7,876 nucleotides of DNA from Bacteroidota bacterium (GCA_024280675.1 JAJRPT010000052.1:1-7876); one strand, 5' to 3'. Positions 1 through 6,411 are shown, numbered from the stretch's first letter. The notes: a model not told the origin generated them from the sequence alone. Numbers and translations: made by a program.

Positions 1-135
1 CACCTTGCCCTGCTTTGGATTCTTTAGTCTCTCGCCCTTACTATTTGTGATGGTCGCATTGTTTTCGGCCTTAGTACAAGAAAATATTGCTAGAGTTATC
101 CCTAGAGTTATAATTATTTTTCTAATGAATTTCAT
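1..135 (-). CDS. Putative lipoprotein of unknown function (5' part only, runs off the left edge)
   Basis: An open frame of 45 codons starts with ATG at 135-133 and stays open to base 1, so only the N-terminus is visible. It begins MKFIRKIIITLGITLAIFSC: two basic residues, a hydrophobic stretch of about 13 residues, then a lipobox-like A-I-F-S-C with the candidate lipidated Cys at residue 20. The following residues are polar (T-K-A-E-N-N) and basic further on, as expected for a mature lipoprotein tethered in the envelope. Upstream of the ATG there is only a weak GAGAT as ribosome binding site. It lies downstream of the large T9SS protein gene in the same direction, but a hairpin terminator separates them, so it probably has its own promoter. 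The visible part has no domain that allows a function to be named. The lipoprotein call is an inference from the signal sequence alone. Confidence 0.6.
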   Translation of the reverse strand, partial: MKFIRKIIITLGITLAIFSCTKAENNATITNSKGERLKNPKQGKV

Positions 136-175
136 ATCTCAATTTACGGATTAGCTGTCAATTTCACAAAGCAAC

Positions 176-207
176 AAAAAGCCCTGCATAAATTAATGTG
201 CAGAGCT
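176..207 (-). terminator. Rho-independent terminator after the T9SS Ig/FN3 protein gene
   Basis: Read on the minus strand, the arm AGCTCTGCA (207-199) pairs with TGCAGGGCT (188-180). All nine positions pair, one as a U-G wobble, around a 10-nt AT-rich loop, and T residues follow directly (180-176). It sits 43-74 bp after the stop codon of the 250-2340 gene. The wobble is allowed only in the minus-strand RNA (it is a C-A mismatch in the plus-strand RNA), which fits termination leftward. A T-rich tract also flanks the other side (208-224). Confidence 0.75.
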
Positions 208-249
208 TATTGTTATTTTTTTAAATAATAAATTATTCTTACATAAAAA

Positions 250-2340
250 CTATTTAATTATGATCATTTTCTTAGTAACTGAGTTCTCACCTGCAGTTAA
301 AATATAGAAGTATGACCCTGAGTCTAATCCAGATAATGAATAGCTACCGCCACTCACATTTGTGGTTAATACTGTATTTCCAAAAGAATCTACAATGCTA
401 AGTATTGCGATGCTTGATGAATTTCCAAGCTCAAAACGAATCTCAGTAGAACCATCGTATGAGGGGTTTGGAGCATTGTAGAGATTAAATACATTCTCAT
501 TTCTGATGGAGATTGAGCTAAATGCAGGAGGAGCAACAGTAACAGTTGCAGAAGCAGAAACTACTGGCTCGCCACAATCGCCCGTTACAATACAAGTATA
601 AACACCAGCATCAGACGCTTGTGCACCACCATCTCCACTGGCAACTAAATAAACAGCAGACGTGTTGTTCGACAGTGTTGCACTCATTGTGCCACTCATC
701 ATTGACCACAGGTAAGTTAGGTTTTCGCCAACAGCTTCGACGATCAAAGCAAGTTCTTCGCCTTCGGCAAGGTCTAGGCTCACCGGCTCTCTTATAATTG
801 CGGTGTTTACCAAGCCAAGGAAATTCTGACCCTGCGTTTGGCTTAGTCCACTGAAAGAATTAGTTACGGTGCATTCTATCAATACATCTGTTGTTGTCAA
901 AGTGTGTGAATAAGAAGAAGTCATTGCACTGGCATCTACCACATTATCAACCATCCAAGTATAAACAAGGTCTGCATCATTTCCATTGTTAGTTGCCGAA
1001 GCCTCAACAGTTATAGTAACAACTGAACCTTCGCAATCATCATCCATAGCTGCATCGAATAAATTGATTTGAACGCCAGGGAATTTGGATACACTAACAT
1101 TATTTGATTCTACCGAACCACACATTCCGCCCATTGCAACTTTGTATTCAGCCGTGTAATCACTTGCTGTAACATCAGAAACAATTAAATGATTAGTCTT
1201 AGCACCTGAATAACGTCCGCCGTCTTCGATTGCAACTTCGTTTAAGAACCATTGAATATCAACTGGATAGTCTGTTTCATCTTTACCAAAAATATTTGCT
1301 TCGATTGTGAACTCTGCCACATCACCCTCTGCGGCCATAGGACTTGTTGGCTGGCGTGTAATCACTGGAGTCTGAATTACATTCAATACCACTGGTTCAG
1401 TTGTAACTGCATAAGAGCGGTCAAGATTGTCAGACCAAATATCACAAGTATAAACACCAGCATCTTCATATTTCAACTCGCCCAACACTAGACCAGAGCT
1501 TGTTGTAGACATTGCAAAATCAGCTCCTTCAATTAAATCTACGCCATCTCGCATCCACTGGAATTGAGCCGTACCGTTTGAAGATCCACCAACCACCGTG
1601 AGCAAATGCCCTGGAGTTCCCCCGCAATCTGTTATATCTTCTGGTTGAGAGATTATAGTATTGACTGCTTCTTCGGTAGAGGTAAAAGACATTTCCATAG
1701 AAACATCAATACCTGCTGAATTTGTAGAAGTTACAATAAAGTAATAGTCTGTTCCGGGCATTAAATTTGTTATTTCAGTATTTACAGTCATAAGATTGCT
1801 AAATGCAGGAACTGTGATTATCTCACTTGAATTAGTGTAAGGACCGCCCATGTCAGTTCCCCATGAAAACACTACCATAGTCTCTGCTCCACCATCATCA
1901 ATCATAGCTTCTAGTGTAGCCGAAAGCGATGTCATAGTTGGTACGCTTAGCCCAGCAGCAAAAGGCATAAAGGGTGGCATTGTAAAAGAACTTTCTATAC
2001 TTGTTACAGTTCCTGAAGCGTTTGATGCAACTCCAACTAAATAATATGTCATCCCTGGTGTCAGCCCAACAGAAGTAGTAACCTCCGTTAATGTAATCCC
2101 AGTTCCTGCTATAACATCTGGAGAACCAAAAACTTCAACAGTAAAGTCGTAAGGTCCGCCCATTACCGTGCCATAAGAGAACTCCACTTCCGTGTCTTCG
2201 CCATTGTCATCGACCTGCATCTCGATATCAACAGTGACAGGATCCAAAACAGTAGCCCATGCGTTACCCACAATGGGCTGTGCCACTGCACTAACAGCCA
2301 TAACCAGCATAAGAGCCAGTAAAGTATATACGTTTTTCAT
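250..2340 (-). CDS. Secreted multi-domain Ig-like/FN3-like protein with T9SS type A sorting domain
   Basis: A 696-residue exported protein, probably attached to or released from the cell surface by the type IX secretion system. Residues 1-20 form a Sec signal peptide ending in AVA before Q21. Residues 22-121 and 123-222 are two similar fibronectin-III-like modules sharing an MGGPY motif and an L-x-PG-x-x-YY motif. Residues about 227-322, 325-418, 423-512 and 513-602 are Ig- or PKD-like: the first and last carry a DAGVYTC motif (293-299 and 577-583) and core Trp residues are at 262, 364, 462 and 545. Residues about 617-696 match the T9SS type A tail: NAPNPS near 622-627, then T-E-I-R-F-E-L, L-D-S-G-S-Y-F-Y, and a final KKMIIIK. 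The start has a good Shine-Dalgarno (AGAGG) 6 nt upstream and a terminator follows the stop, so it looks monocistronic. There is no catalytic domain; adhesion or a structural role is the usual inference but is not shown here. Confidence 0.9.
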   Translation of the reverse strand: MKNVYTLLALMLVMAVSAVAQPIVGNAWATVLDPVTVDIEMQVDDNGEDTEVEFSYGTVMGGPYDFTVEVFGSPDVIAGTGITLTEVTTSVGLTPGMTYYLVGVASNASGTVTSIESSFTMPPFMPFAAGLSVPTMTSLSATLEAMIDDGGAETMVVFSWGTDMGGPYTNSSEIITVPAFSNLMTVNTEITNLMPGTDYYFIVTSTNSAGIDVSMEMSFTSTEEAVNTIISQPEDITDCGGTPGHLLTVVGGSSNGTAQFQWMRDGVDLIEGADFAMSTTSSGLVLGELKYEDAGVYTCDIWSDNLDRSYAVTTEPVVLNVIQTPVITRQPTSPMAAEGDVAEFTIEANIFGKDETDYPVDIQWFLNEVAIEDGGRYSGAKTNHLIVSDVTASDYTAEYKVAMGGMCGSVESNNVSVSKFPGVQINLFDAAMDDDCEGSVVTITVEASATNNGNDADLVYTWMVDNVVDASAMTSSYSHTLTTTDVLIECTVTNSFSGLSQTQGQNFLGLVNTAIIREPVSLDLAEGEELALIVEAVGENLTYLWSMMSGTMSATLSNNTSAVYLVASGDGGAQASDAGVYTCIVTGDCGEPVVSASATVTVAPPAFSSISIRNENVFNLYNAPNPSYDGSTEIRFELGNSSSIAILSIVDSFGNTVLTTNVSGGSYSLSGLDSGSYFYILTAGENSVTKKMIIIK

Positions 2341-2346
2341 AAAAAA

Positions 2347-2351
2347 CCTCT
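2347..2351 (-). promoter_or_regulatory. Ribosome binding site of the T9SS Ig/FN3 protein
   Basis: Minus-strand AGAGG lies 6 nt upstream of the ATG at 2340-2338. It supports this start, which also places the signal peptide at the very N-terminus. Confidence 0.7.
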
Positions 2352-2382
2352 AAAATAAAATTATTAATAAATATTTAAAATT

Positions 2383-2390
2383 CAAACTTA
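2383..2390 (-). promoter_or_regulatory. Candidate Bacteroidota -7 element, proximal promoter of the T9SS protein gene
   Basis: Minus-strand TAAGTTTG matches the TAnnTTTG -7 consensus of the Bacteroidota primary sigma factor. Transcription from here would give a leader of roughly 35-40 nt. The matching -33 TTTG is not clean: only TTTCTG is found about 20 nt further upstream. Such motifs are frequent in AT-rich DNA, so this is tentative. Confidence 0.35.
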
Positions 2391-2533
2391 TCTAATAAAC
2401 AAACCATGAGCAGAAAAAGCACAAAAAGAATTGCGTTTTCCCACTTTCCTAAGTATCCAATTTAGTATTTTTATACTAATAAACAAAAACTCGTTTATAA
2501 TAACAATCATATACTTTATTTCTAGCTACAATA

Positions 2534-2562
2534 CAAAATTATTTCTTATAATACAGCACAAA
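2534..2562 (-). promoter_or_regulatory. Candidate distal promoter of the T9SS protein gene
   Basis: On the minus strand, TTTG (2562-2559) is followed after 17 nt by TAATTTTG (2541-2534). This is a full match to the -33 TTTG / -7 TAnnTTTG pattern of Bacteroidota promoters, at the short end of accepted spacing. It would give a leader of about 185 nt before the ATG at 2340. The -33 element touches the palindrome at 2561-2584, which would then be centred about 44 bp upstream of the start of transcription. Confidence 0.35.
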
Positions 2563-2584
2563 GTGTGAAATAAAATTCACACTT
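2561..2584. repeat. Perfect 9+9 bp inverted repeat (possible operator or weak terminator)
   Basis: Arms AAGTGTGAA (2561-2569) and TTCACACTT (2576-2584) are exact reverse complements around a 6-nt loop. The inner TGTGA and TCACA resemble CRP/FNR half-sites, but they are 8 bp apart rather than the classical 6. No T-tract follows on either strand, which argues against a standard intrinsic terminator, although the position, 75 bp after the glycosyltransferase stop, would suit one. Its edge overlaps the -33 element of the distal promoter candidate. Confidence 0.6.
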
Positions 2585-2658
2585 GCAACAAGTTATTTTC
2601 CCGTCACATAACACTCCAGAAGAAACCCTCAATAAACGAGCCAAACTTTTCCCCACAT

Positions 2659-3399
2659 TTACTTATAAATATCCGAACTCACAATCCCAATCCGATTGAA
2701 AAAATGTATGGCGGATGTTTTCAATACTCCAATGCCGTAAGTTACAGAACGAGAGAAATTAATGCTGGACGCTTCCTCGAAATATTTAGTCGGGCAAGTA
2801 ATTTCTGCAATCTCAAAACCCGCCATGAATATCTGAGAAAGCATTTGGTTGTCAAACACAAAATCATCTGAGTTTTTATTGTAGGAAATTGACTGCAATA
2901 CTTCTTTGGAAAATGCACGGTAGCCCGTGTGATACTCACTCAGCTTCTGACCAATCAATATATTTTGAGCAAGTGTCAAAAATCGGTTGGCAATGTATTT
3001 GTACTTTGGCATTCCGCCCTTTAATGCACCCTTGCCCAATATCCTCGAACCCATCACAACTGGATAAACACCATTGGCTATCAAATATGCCATCGAAGGA
3101 ATTAAATGAGGCGTGTACTGGTAATCGGGATGAACCATTATCACAATATCGGCGTCTATTTCTAGGGCTCTATTGTAACAAGTCTTTTGATTGCCACCAT
3201 AACCTTTGTTCTTCTCATGGCGAATCACATGCTCGATACCAAGTTTTTTGGCAAGCTCGGAAGTCTCGTCGGAGCTGTGGTCATCGACCAATATCACCTC
3301 ATCGACCATGTCCTTTTGCACTTCGGTATATGTCTTCTCAAGCGTCTGCTCGGCATTATATGCCGGCATCACTACAACTACTTTTTTTCCGTTTATCAT
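2659..3399 (-). CDS. Family 2 glycosyltransferase, DPM1/DPG-synthase-like, without membrane segments
   Basis: A 246-residue GT-A fold enzyme expected to move a sugar from a nucleotide donor to an acceptor such as a polyprenyl phosphate or glycan. Residues 7-15 (VVVVMPAYN) form the first strand and nucleotide-binding loop, and VDDHSSDET (38-46) carries the donor-binding DD-x-S. At the usual D-x-D/DADxQ position the sequence is HPDYQYTP (90-97), leaving Asp92 as the probable metal ligand. GSR (117-119) and YHTGYRAFS (156-164) match the DPM1-like family. Full-length DPM1/GtrB relatives often carry C-terminal membrane helices, and this one has none, so it is soluble or peripheral. The ATG lies 5 bp after the coaX stop with no Shine-Dalgarno, consistent with translational coupling as the last gene of the minus-strand cluster. 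Donor and acceptor cannot be told from the sequence. Confidence 0.88.
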   Translation of the reverse strand: MINGKKVVVVMPAYNAEQTLEKTYTEVQKDMVDEVILVDDHSSDETSELAKKLGIEHVIRHEKNKGYGGNQKTCYNRALEIDADIVIMVHPDYQYTPHLIPSMAYLIANGVYPVVMGSRILGKGALKGGMPKYKYIANRFLTLAQNILIGQKLSEYHTGYRAFSKEVLQSISYNKNSDDFVFDNQMLSQIFMAGFEIAEITCPTKYFEEASSINFSRSVTYGIGVLKTSAIHFFNRIGIVSSDIYK

Positions 3400-3404
3400 T
3401 GTTT

Positions 3405-4163
3405 TTATGCTTTGTTAGTCACCCAGTGTGATTGGGCAATATGTTTTAGACCCAGAAATACTAAATTATTGTCGTGAATTATTTTGCAATTTATAAGTTT
3501 TTCACTCTTATTAAGAATGTTTAATAAAAATTCCGAATTGCCACCCGTTAAAATAATATTTACTTCATCATAGTTTGAAAAATATGTTTTCATAATATTG
3601 TCCAGATGATACTCCACCGAACCCACCATTCCATTCAATATTCCCAATGAAATTGCACCCTCGGTATCTTTGCCAAGCCTGTATTCATCCGCTTCTTGAC
3701 AAATTTCGACAAGTGGCAAGCCAGAACCGTACTCACTCAATAATTTTGCCTGAGTTTCCAGACCTGGGAAAATAAACCCGCCGAGGCATTCTTTGTTTTC
3801 GCCCACCACATTAATTGTGATTGCCGTTCCTGAATCTATTGTGATTGCTGGTAAATTATATTTTATATCTGTGGCTATTAAACCAAGCTTTCTGTCCGTC
3901 CCCATCCCCGATATTTCAGAGAAATCAAGTCCCGAATAATCACCCAATAAATTAAAAGCATCATTCCAATCGATGTTTTTAAAATATGCTTTTGCTCTTT
4001 CACTCTCAGCATCATTAACAGAAGAATAATAAATTTTATTTTTATTTAAATTAATTCTTCTGAACCAATCTCCCCCGTAATCAAAGGCTGTGAATTCAAA
4101 CTTTGGAGATTGCCAAACTTTTACCCTCGAGTTCCCGAAATCCATGAAAATTATATCTTTCAA
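3405..4163 (-). CDS. coaX: Type III pantothenate kinase
   Basis: Phosphorylates pantothenate with ATP, the first step of coenzyme A synthesis, in the cytoplasm. The 252 residues are typical in length. Visible ASKHA-fold motifs are D8-F-G-N11 (phosphate loop, family form D-x-G-N), G88-T-D-R91 (family G-x-D-R), DSGTAITINVV (110-120, catalytic and adenosine motif), GGFIFPG (128-134), T168-E-G-A-I-S-L-G-I and TGGN (206-209). Type III enzymes are usually feedback-insensitive to CoA and need a monovalent cation. The start used here is TTG at 4163-4161: it has AAGGGA 8 nt upstream and keeps the first beta strand before the D-x-G-N loop, whereas the next ATG (4145) would begin just before that loop. 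It follows birA by 30 bp and precedes the glycosyltransferase by 5 bp, so it is probably on the same transcript. Confidence 0.93.
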   Translation of the reverse strand: MKDIIFMDFGNSRVKVWQSPKFEFTAFDYGGDWFRRINLNKNKIYYSSVNDAESERAKAYFKNIDWNDAFNLLGDYSGLDFSEISGMGTDRKLGLIATDIKYNLPAITIDSGTAITINVVGENKECLGGFIFPGLETQAKLLSEYGSGLPLVEICQEADEYRLGKDTEGAISLGILNGMVGSVEYHLDNIMKTYFSNYDEVNIILTGGNSEFLLNILNKSEKLINCKIIHDNNLVFLGLKHIAQSHWVTNKA

Positions 4164-4171
4164 ACAATCTT

Positions 4172-4177
4172 TCCCTT
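4172..4177 (-). promoter_or_regulatory. Ribosome binding site supporting the TTG start of coaX
   Basis: Minus-strand AAGGGA lies 8 nt before the TTG at 4163-4161 and too far (26 nt) from the first in-frame ATG at 4145 to serve it. It therefore decides the start in favour of TTG. Confidence 0.55.
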
Positions 4178-4193
4178 AATTTTGTAATCACCC

Positions 4194-4931
4194 TCAAGCT
4201 ATTTCGTACCTTATCTTATCGCCATTATCAATTCTAATATTTTCATTTGCAGAGCATACAAGCAAGCTACCGTCGGCATTAACCCTCAGAACTTCCCCAT
4301 CCTGCTCGTCGTTAATTCTCACTTTCTTGCCAACTATACACAACTCACTCTTCCAGCTTTCAAAAATGTCCCGCTCGCCCTTCTCAAAAGTTTTCAACAA
4401 CTCTTGCTCCAGAAGTTCACCAATTCTTTCACTCGTAAAATCATAAGCAAGCAATGATAATGAAGTAGTGTTGCCGGCAATATCTTTAGGAAATTTCCTC
4501 TGGCAAACATTAATCCCAATTCCAATGACAGTTGATTCGGGCTCGTTCCCAACATAGATATGCTCTAGTAATATACCAGATATTTTCCTTAAGACACTGT
4601 CGCGACACCTGACATAAACATCATTTGGATATTTGAGAAAAAACTTTCTTTCCCCGGCAATCAATCTCATAAGATTCAGAACTGCCAAACAAGATGCCGA
4701 TTGATAATTGACAAGACCTTCAAATGGAGAAAAATAAGAATGCTTGAATGCAAAAGAAAAATACAGATTCTGACCAAACTCTCCTTGCCAAACCCTTCCA
4801 TTTCGACCTCTGCCCGCACTTTGGTAGTCTGCACTCACAATAAGACAAGCCTCACACACTTCTGAAAGAAGCTCCTTTGCATAATCGGATGTAGAAGATA
4901 TGCTCCCGAAATGATGTCTTTGGATATTCAT
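4194..4931 (-). CDS. birA: Biotin--[acetyl-CoA-carboxylase] ligase, monofunctional (no DNA-binding domain)
   Basis: Activates biotin with ATP to biotinyl-AMP and attaches it to a lysine of the biotin carrier protein of acetyl-CoA carboxylase and related carboxylases. Numbering from the ATG at 4931-4929 (245 residues): S13-T14 of the family S-T-N/S motif, Q37-S-A-G-RGRNGR (37-46, biotinyl-AMP loop), K100-YPND (family KWPND), K116-ISGILLE and GIGINV (137-142). Residues about 200-243 form the small SH3-like C-terminal domain (GKKVRI...DGSLLV). The winged-helix domain of repressor-type BirA is absent, so it should not regulate transcription. The frame extends further upstream to 4976, but that would overlap the preceding gene by 44 bp and add a segment unlike the family; the ATG one base after the preceding stop codon fits better and suggests translational coupling. 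Confidence 0.93.
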   Translation of the reverse strand: MNIQRHHFGSISSTSDYAKELLSEVCEACLIVSADYQSAGRGRNGRVWQGEFGQNLYFSFAFKHSYFSPFEGLVNYQSASCLAVLNLMRLIAGERKFFLKYPNDVYVRCRDSVLRKISGILLEHIYVGNEPESTVIGIGINVCQRKFPKDIAGNTTSLSLLAYDFTSERIGELLEQELLKTFEKGERDIFESWKSELCIVGKKVRINDEQDGEVLRVNADGSLLVCSANENIRIDNGDKIRYEIA

Positions 4932-4932
4932 T

Positions 4933-5565
4933 TTATTTTCTAGACAAACTCTTCTTTGTGTCAATCCCAAATTCATCCATCACTTCGCCCATTGCCTTGC
5001 CAAAAGCCATGGCAATCGATTGCACCTCCTCATCTTCTCTTGGAATTGATTTCTCGTAGATTTTATTCACTAATAAATTATTGCCCTTGTCCAACAAGCT
5101 AATCTCAACAGACAACTCAACGGCAAACCCGCCATCCAAATCCACTGCAGTCCAACGATGAATTCTACACTCCACCCTATAGGATGGAAGAGAAAGACTC
5201 GGTTTTGAAAGAATTCTTCCCTTTGTGAAATTCCCAGCCGCCAGTTCATAAATAAAATAATCCCTCACCATTTGACCAAGAGATGAAGCCCAGCGGTGAT
5301 AGTGATAAACCCTTATTCCTGATTCATCTTTTGTCATAATTGCATCTTCGGAAATATCCGAAGCAACGGAGAAAGTATAAACAAAGACATCGCCATTCAA
5401 AATCTCACCAAAATCCTCGCCCTTACTATTTTCAAGATTGTAGTATTTGGTCTCAACAAAATCCGATTTAATGTCGATGAAAAGACATGAGCTGACAAAT
5501 GCAGACAATACAAACAGAATTAAAATTTTGTAAGTTCCCATAGAATATTTCCAAATATTTTGCAT
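4933..5565 (-). CDS. PqiC-like ABC transport auxiliary lipoprotein (ABC_trans_aux family)
   Basis: A 210-residue envelope lipoprotein. Residues 1-26 are a lipoprotein signal (hydrophobic 13-24) ending in V-S-S-C with the lipidated Cys at 27. The mature part begins much like the family: K-Y-Y-N-L (40-44, family YY-x-L) and later HRWASSLGQMVRDYF (90-104), matching the conserved R-W-A segment, then a beta-rich region with YRVECRIHRW (129-138). In PqiC and its relatives this lipoprotein sits in the outer membrane and works with MCE/Mla-type lipid transport complexes. No ABC ATPase, permease or MCE gene is nearby. The start has an excellent Shine-Dalgarno (AAGGAGGT). It is the first gene of the minus-strand cluster, its stop lies one base before birA, and it diverges from lpxH, another outer-membrane-related gene. 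The family assignment is by motif recognition and is good but not certain. Confidence 0.78.
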   Translation of the reverse strand: MQNIWKYSMGTYKILILFVLSAFVSSCLFIDIKSDFVETKYYNLENSKGEDFGEILNGDVFVYTFSVASDISEDAIMTKDESGIRVYHYHRWASSLGQMVRDYFIYELAAGNFTKGRILSKPSLSLPSYRVECRIHRWTAVDLDGGFAVELSVEISLLDKGNNLLVNKIYEKSIPREDEEVQSIAMAFGKAMGEVMDEFGIDTKKSLSRK

Positions 5566-5645
5566 TTGATACCTCCTTGTCCAATAAATTAGTAGTTTGG
5601 AACAATTTTTTAATTCAATTTAAGAATTTAAGATAAAAGCAAAAA
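5566..5645. promoter_or_regulatory. Divergent promoter region between the lipoprotein cluster and lpxH
   Basis: These 80 AT-rich bases separate two divergent genes and so should hold both promoters. No exact TAnnTTTG match is seen on either strand; the nearest are GTAGTTTG (plus strand, around 5590-5600) and TAATTTAT (minus strand). The location is sound, the exact elements are not resolved. Confidence 0.4.
5571..5578 (-). promoter_or_regulatory. Near-perfect Shine-Dalgarno of the PqiC-like lipoprotein
   Basis: Minus-strand AAGGAGGT lies 5 nt upstream of the ATG at 5565-5563. It is by far the strongest ribosome binding site in the window and fixes this start over the in-frame Met at residue 9. 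Confidence 0.8.
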
Positions 5646-6377
5646 ATGTATTATTTTATTTCAGACCTTCACCTCGGCTATCACGAACGCTCTTGCGACA
5701 AAATCCGTGAAGATGTCTTTTTGAATTTGTTAGACAAAATATCGCTCGACTGCCAGACTTTATTTCTAGTTGGTGATATTTTCGACTATTGGTTCGAGTA
5801 CAAAACAGTGATACCAAAGGAGTTCTATCGAACCATCTCGGCGCTCCACAAGCTAAAACAGAAAGGAATAAAAATTGAATACTTAATGGGAAATCACGAC
5901 TTTGGACACAGAGATTTTTTTGAGAAAGAATTAGACATAAAAATCTACAGAGGGGATATTACTCAAGAGCTTGATGGCAAAAAGTTCTACATATCACATG
6001 GAGACGGGAAATCTCACAATGACATTGGGTACAAAATATTGAAGAAATTGCTCCGCAGCCCTTGGGCAAATTTCCTCTACCGAATCATACACCCCGATAT
6101 TGGAATTGGAATTGCTTCTGGCTTCTCGAAATCCTCCCGCCGTTTCACCAGCGACAAAGACTACGGAGAATCCGACGGGATGAAAGACTTTGCCCATTCA
6201 AAAATAGATGAAGGATTTGATTACGTGATAATGGGACACCGCCACATTGCCGAGGTTACAACTCACCAAAATGGAACCTATGTAAACCTTGGCGAATGGT
6301 TCGAACGACCGACATTCGGCACCTTCTCTAAGGGCGAATTTAAATTATTAGACGTAAATGATTTTTTGTCAAAATAA
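5646..6377 (+). CDS. lpxH: UDP-2,3-diacylglucosamine diphosphatase (calcineurin-like phosphoesterase)
   Basis: Hydrolyses UDP-2,3-diacylglucosamine to lipid X and UMP, the fourth step of lipid A synthesis, at the cytoplasmic face of the inner membrane. The 243 residues match the family length. All metal-binding motifs of the calcineurin-like fold are intact: SDLHLG (D7, H9), GDIFDYW (D44), GNHD (82-85), SHGD (117-120) and GHRH (197-200). The W-F/Y-E-Y segment after the GDIFDYW motif and the basic, amphipathic stretch around 131-165 are typical of LpxH-type enzymes and would contact the acyl chains and membrane. No Shine-Dalgarno precedes the ATG, as is common in Bacteroidota. It is transcribed away from the lipoprotein cluster and is followed by a candidate promoter for the next gene, so it is probably monocistronic. 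A diverged homologue with another nucleotide-lipid substrate is the only real alternative. Confidence 0.88.
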   Translation: MYYFISDLHLGYHERSCDKIREDVFLNLLDKISLDCQTLFLVGDIFDYWFEYKTVIPKEFYRTISALHKLKQKGIKIEYLMGNHDFGHRDFFEKELDIKIYRGDITQELDGKKFYISHGDGKSHNDIGYKILKKLLRSPWANFLYRIIHPDIGIGIASGFSKSSRRFTSDKDYGESDGMKDFAHSKIDEGFDYVIMGHRHIAEVTTHQNGTYVNLGEWFERPTFGTFSKGEFKLLDVNDFLSK

Positions 6378-6411
6378 TTTCTCTTCTTAATAACAATTAT
6401 AAAAAAAGAAC

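Larger units (their letters stand above)
2341..2658. other. 318-bp AT-rich intergenic region
   Basis: No coding frame of any credibility lies here. It separates the end of the minus-strand glycosyltransferase gene from the start of the T9SS protein gene. It contains the ribosome binding site just before 2340, two TAnnTTTG-type motifs on the minus strand (2383-2390 and 2534-2541), an AT-rich inverted repeat with 7-bp arms TTAGTAT/ATACTAA around TTTT (2462-2479), and a stronger palindrome at 2561-2584. No clear T-tract terminator for the upstream four-gene cluster was found. Confidence 0.6.

Noticed and set aside
546..2044. Plus-strand open frames (546-797, 1252-1491, 1850-2044) opposite the T9SS protein
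   Set aside because: Low-complexity or composition-biased translations, no ribosome binding sites, and antisense to a gene with clear domains.
2462..2479. Inverted repeat TTAGTAT/ATACTAA as a terminator
   Set aside because: The stem is almost entirely A-T, would be unstable, and has no adjacent T-tract in the right position; it may be chance in AT-rich DNA.
2561..2584. Classical CRP binding site
   Set aside because: The TGTGA and TCACA half-sites are 8 bp apart, not 6, so it is kept only as a palindrome of unknown function.
2742..2939. 65-codon frame on the same strand inside the glycosyltransferase gene
   Set aside because: An out-of-frame shadow; the main frame carries the conserved motifs through this stretch without a break, so it is not a frameshift remnant.
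2889..3431. 180-codon open frame on the plus strand opposite the glycosyltransferase
   Set aside because: Its translation is rich in Cys, His and Ser with no fold-like pattern, and it is exactly antisense to a well-conserved GT2 gene. Two further plus-strand frames at 3187-3477 and 3206-3418 are of the same kind.
4932..4976. Longer birA start at 4976
   Set aside because: It would overlap the lipoprotein gene by 44 bp and add 15 residues not expected for the family; the ATG at 4931, one base after the preceding stop, is better.
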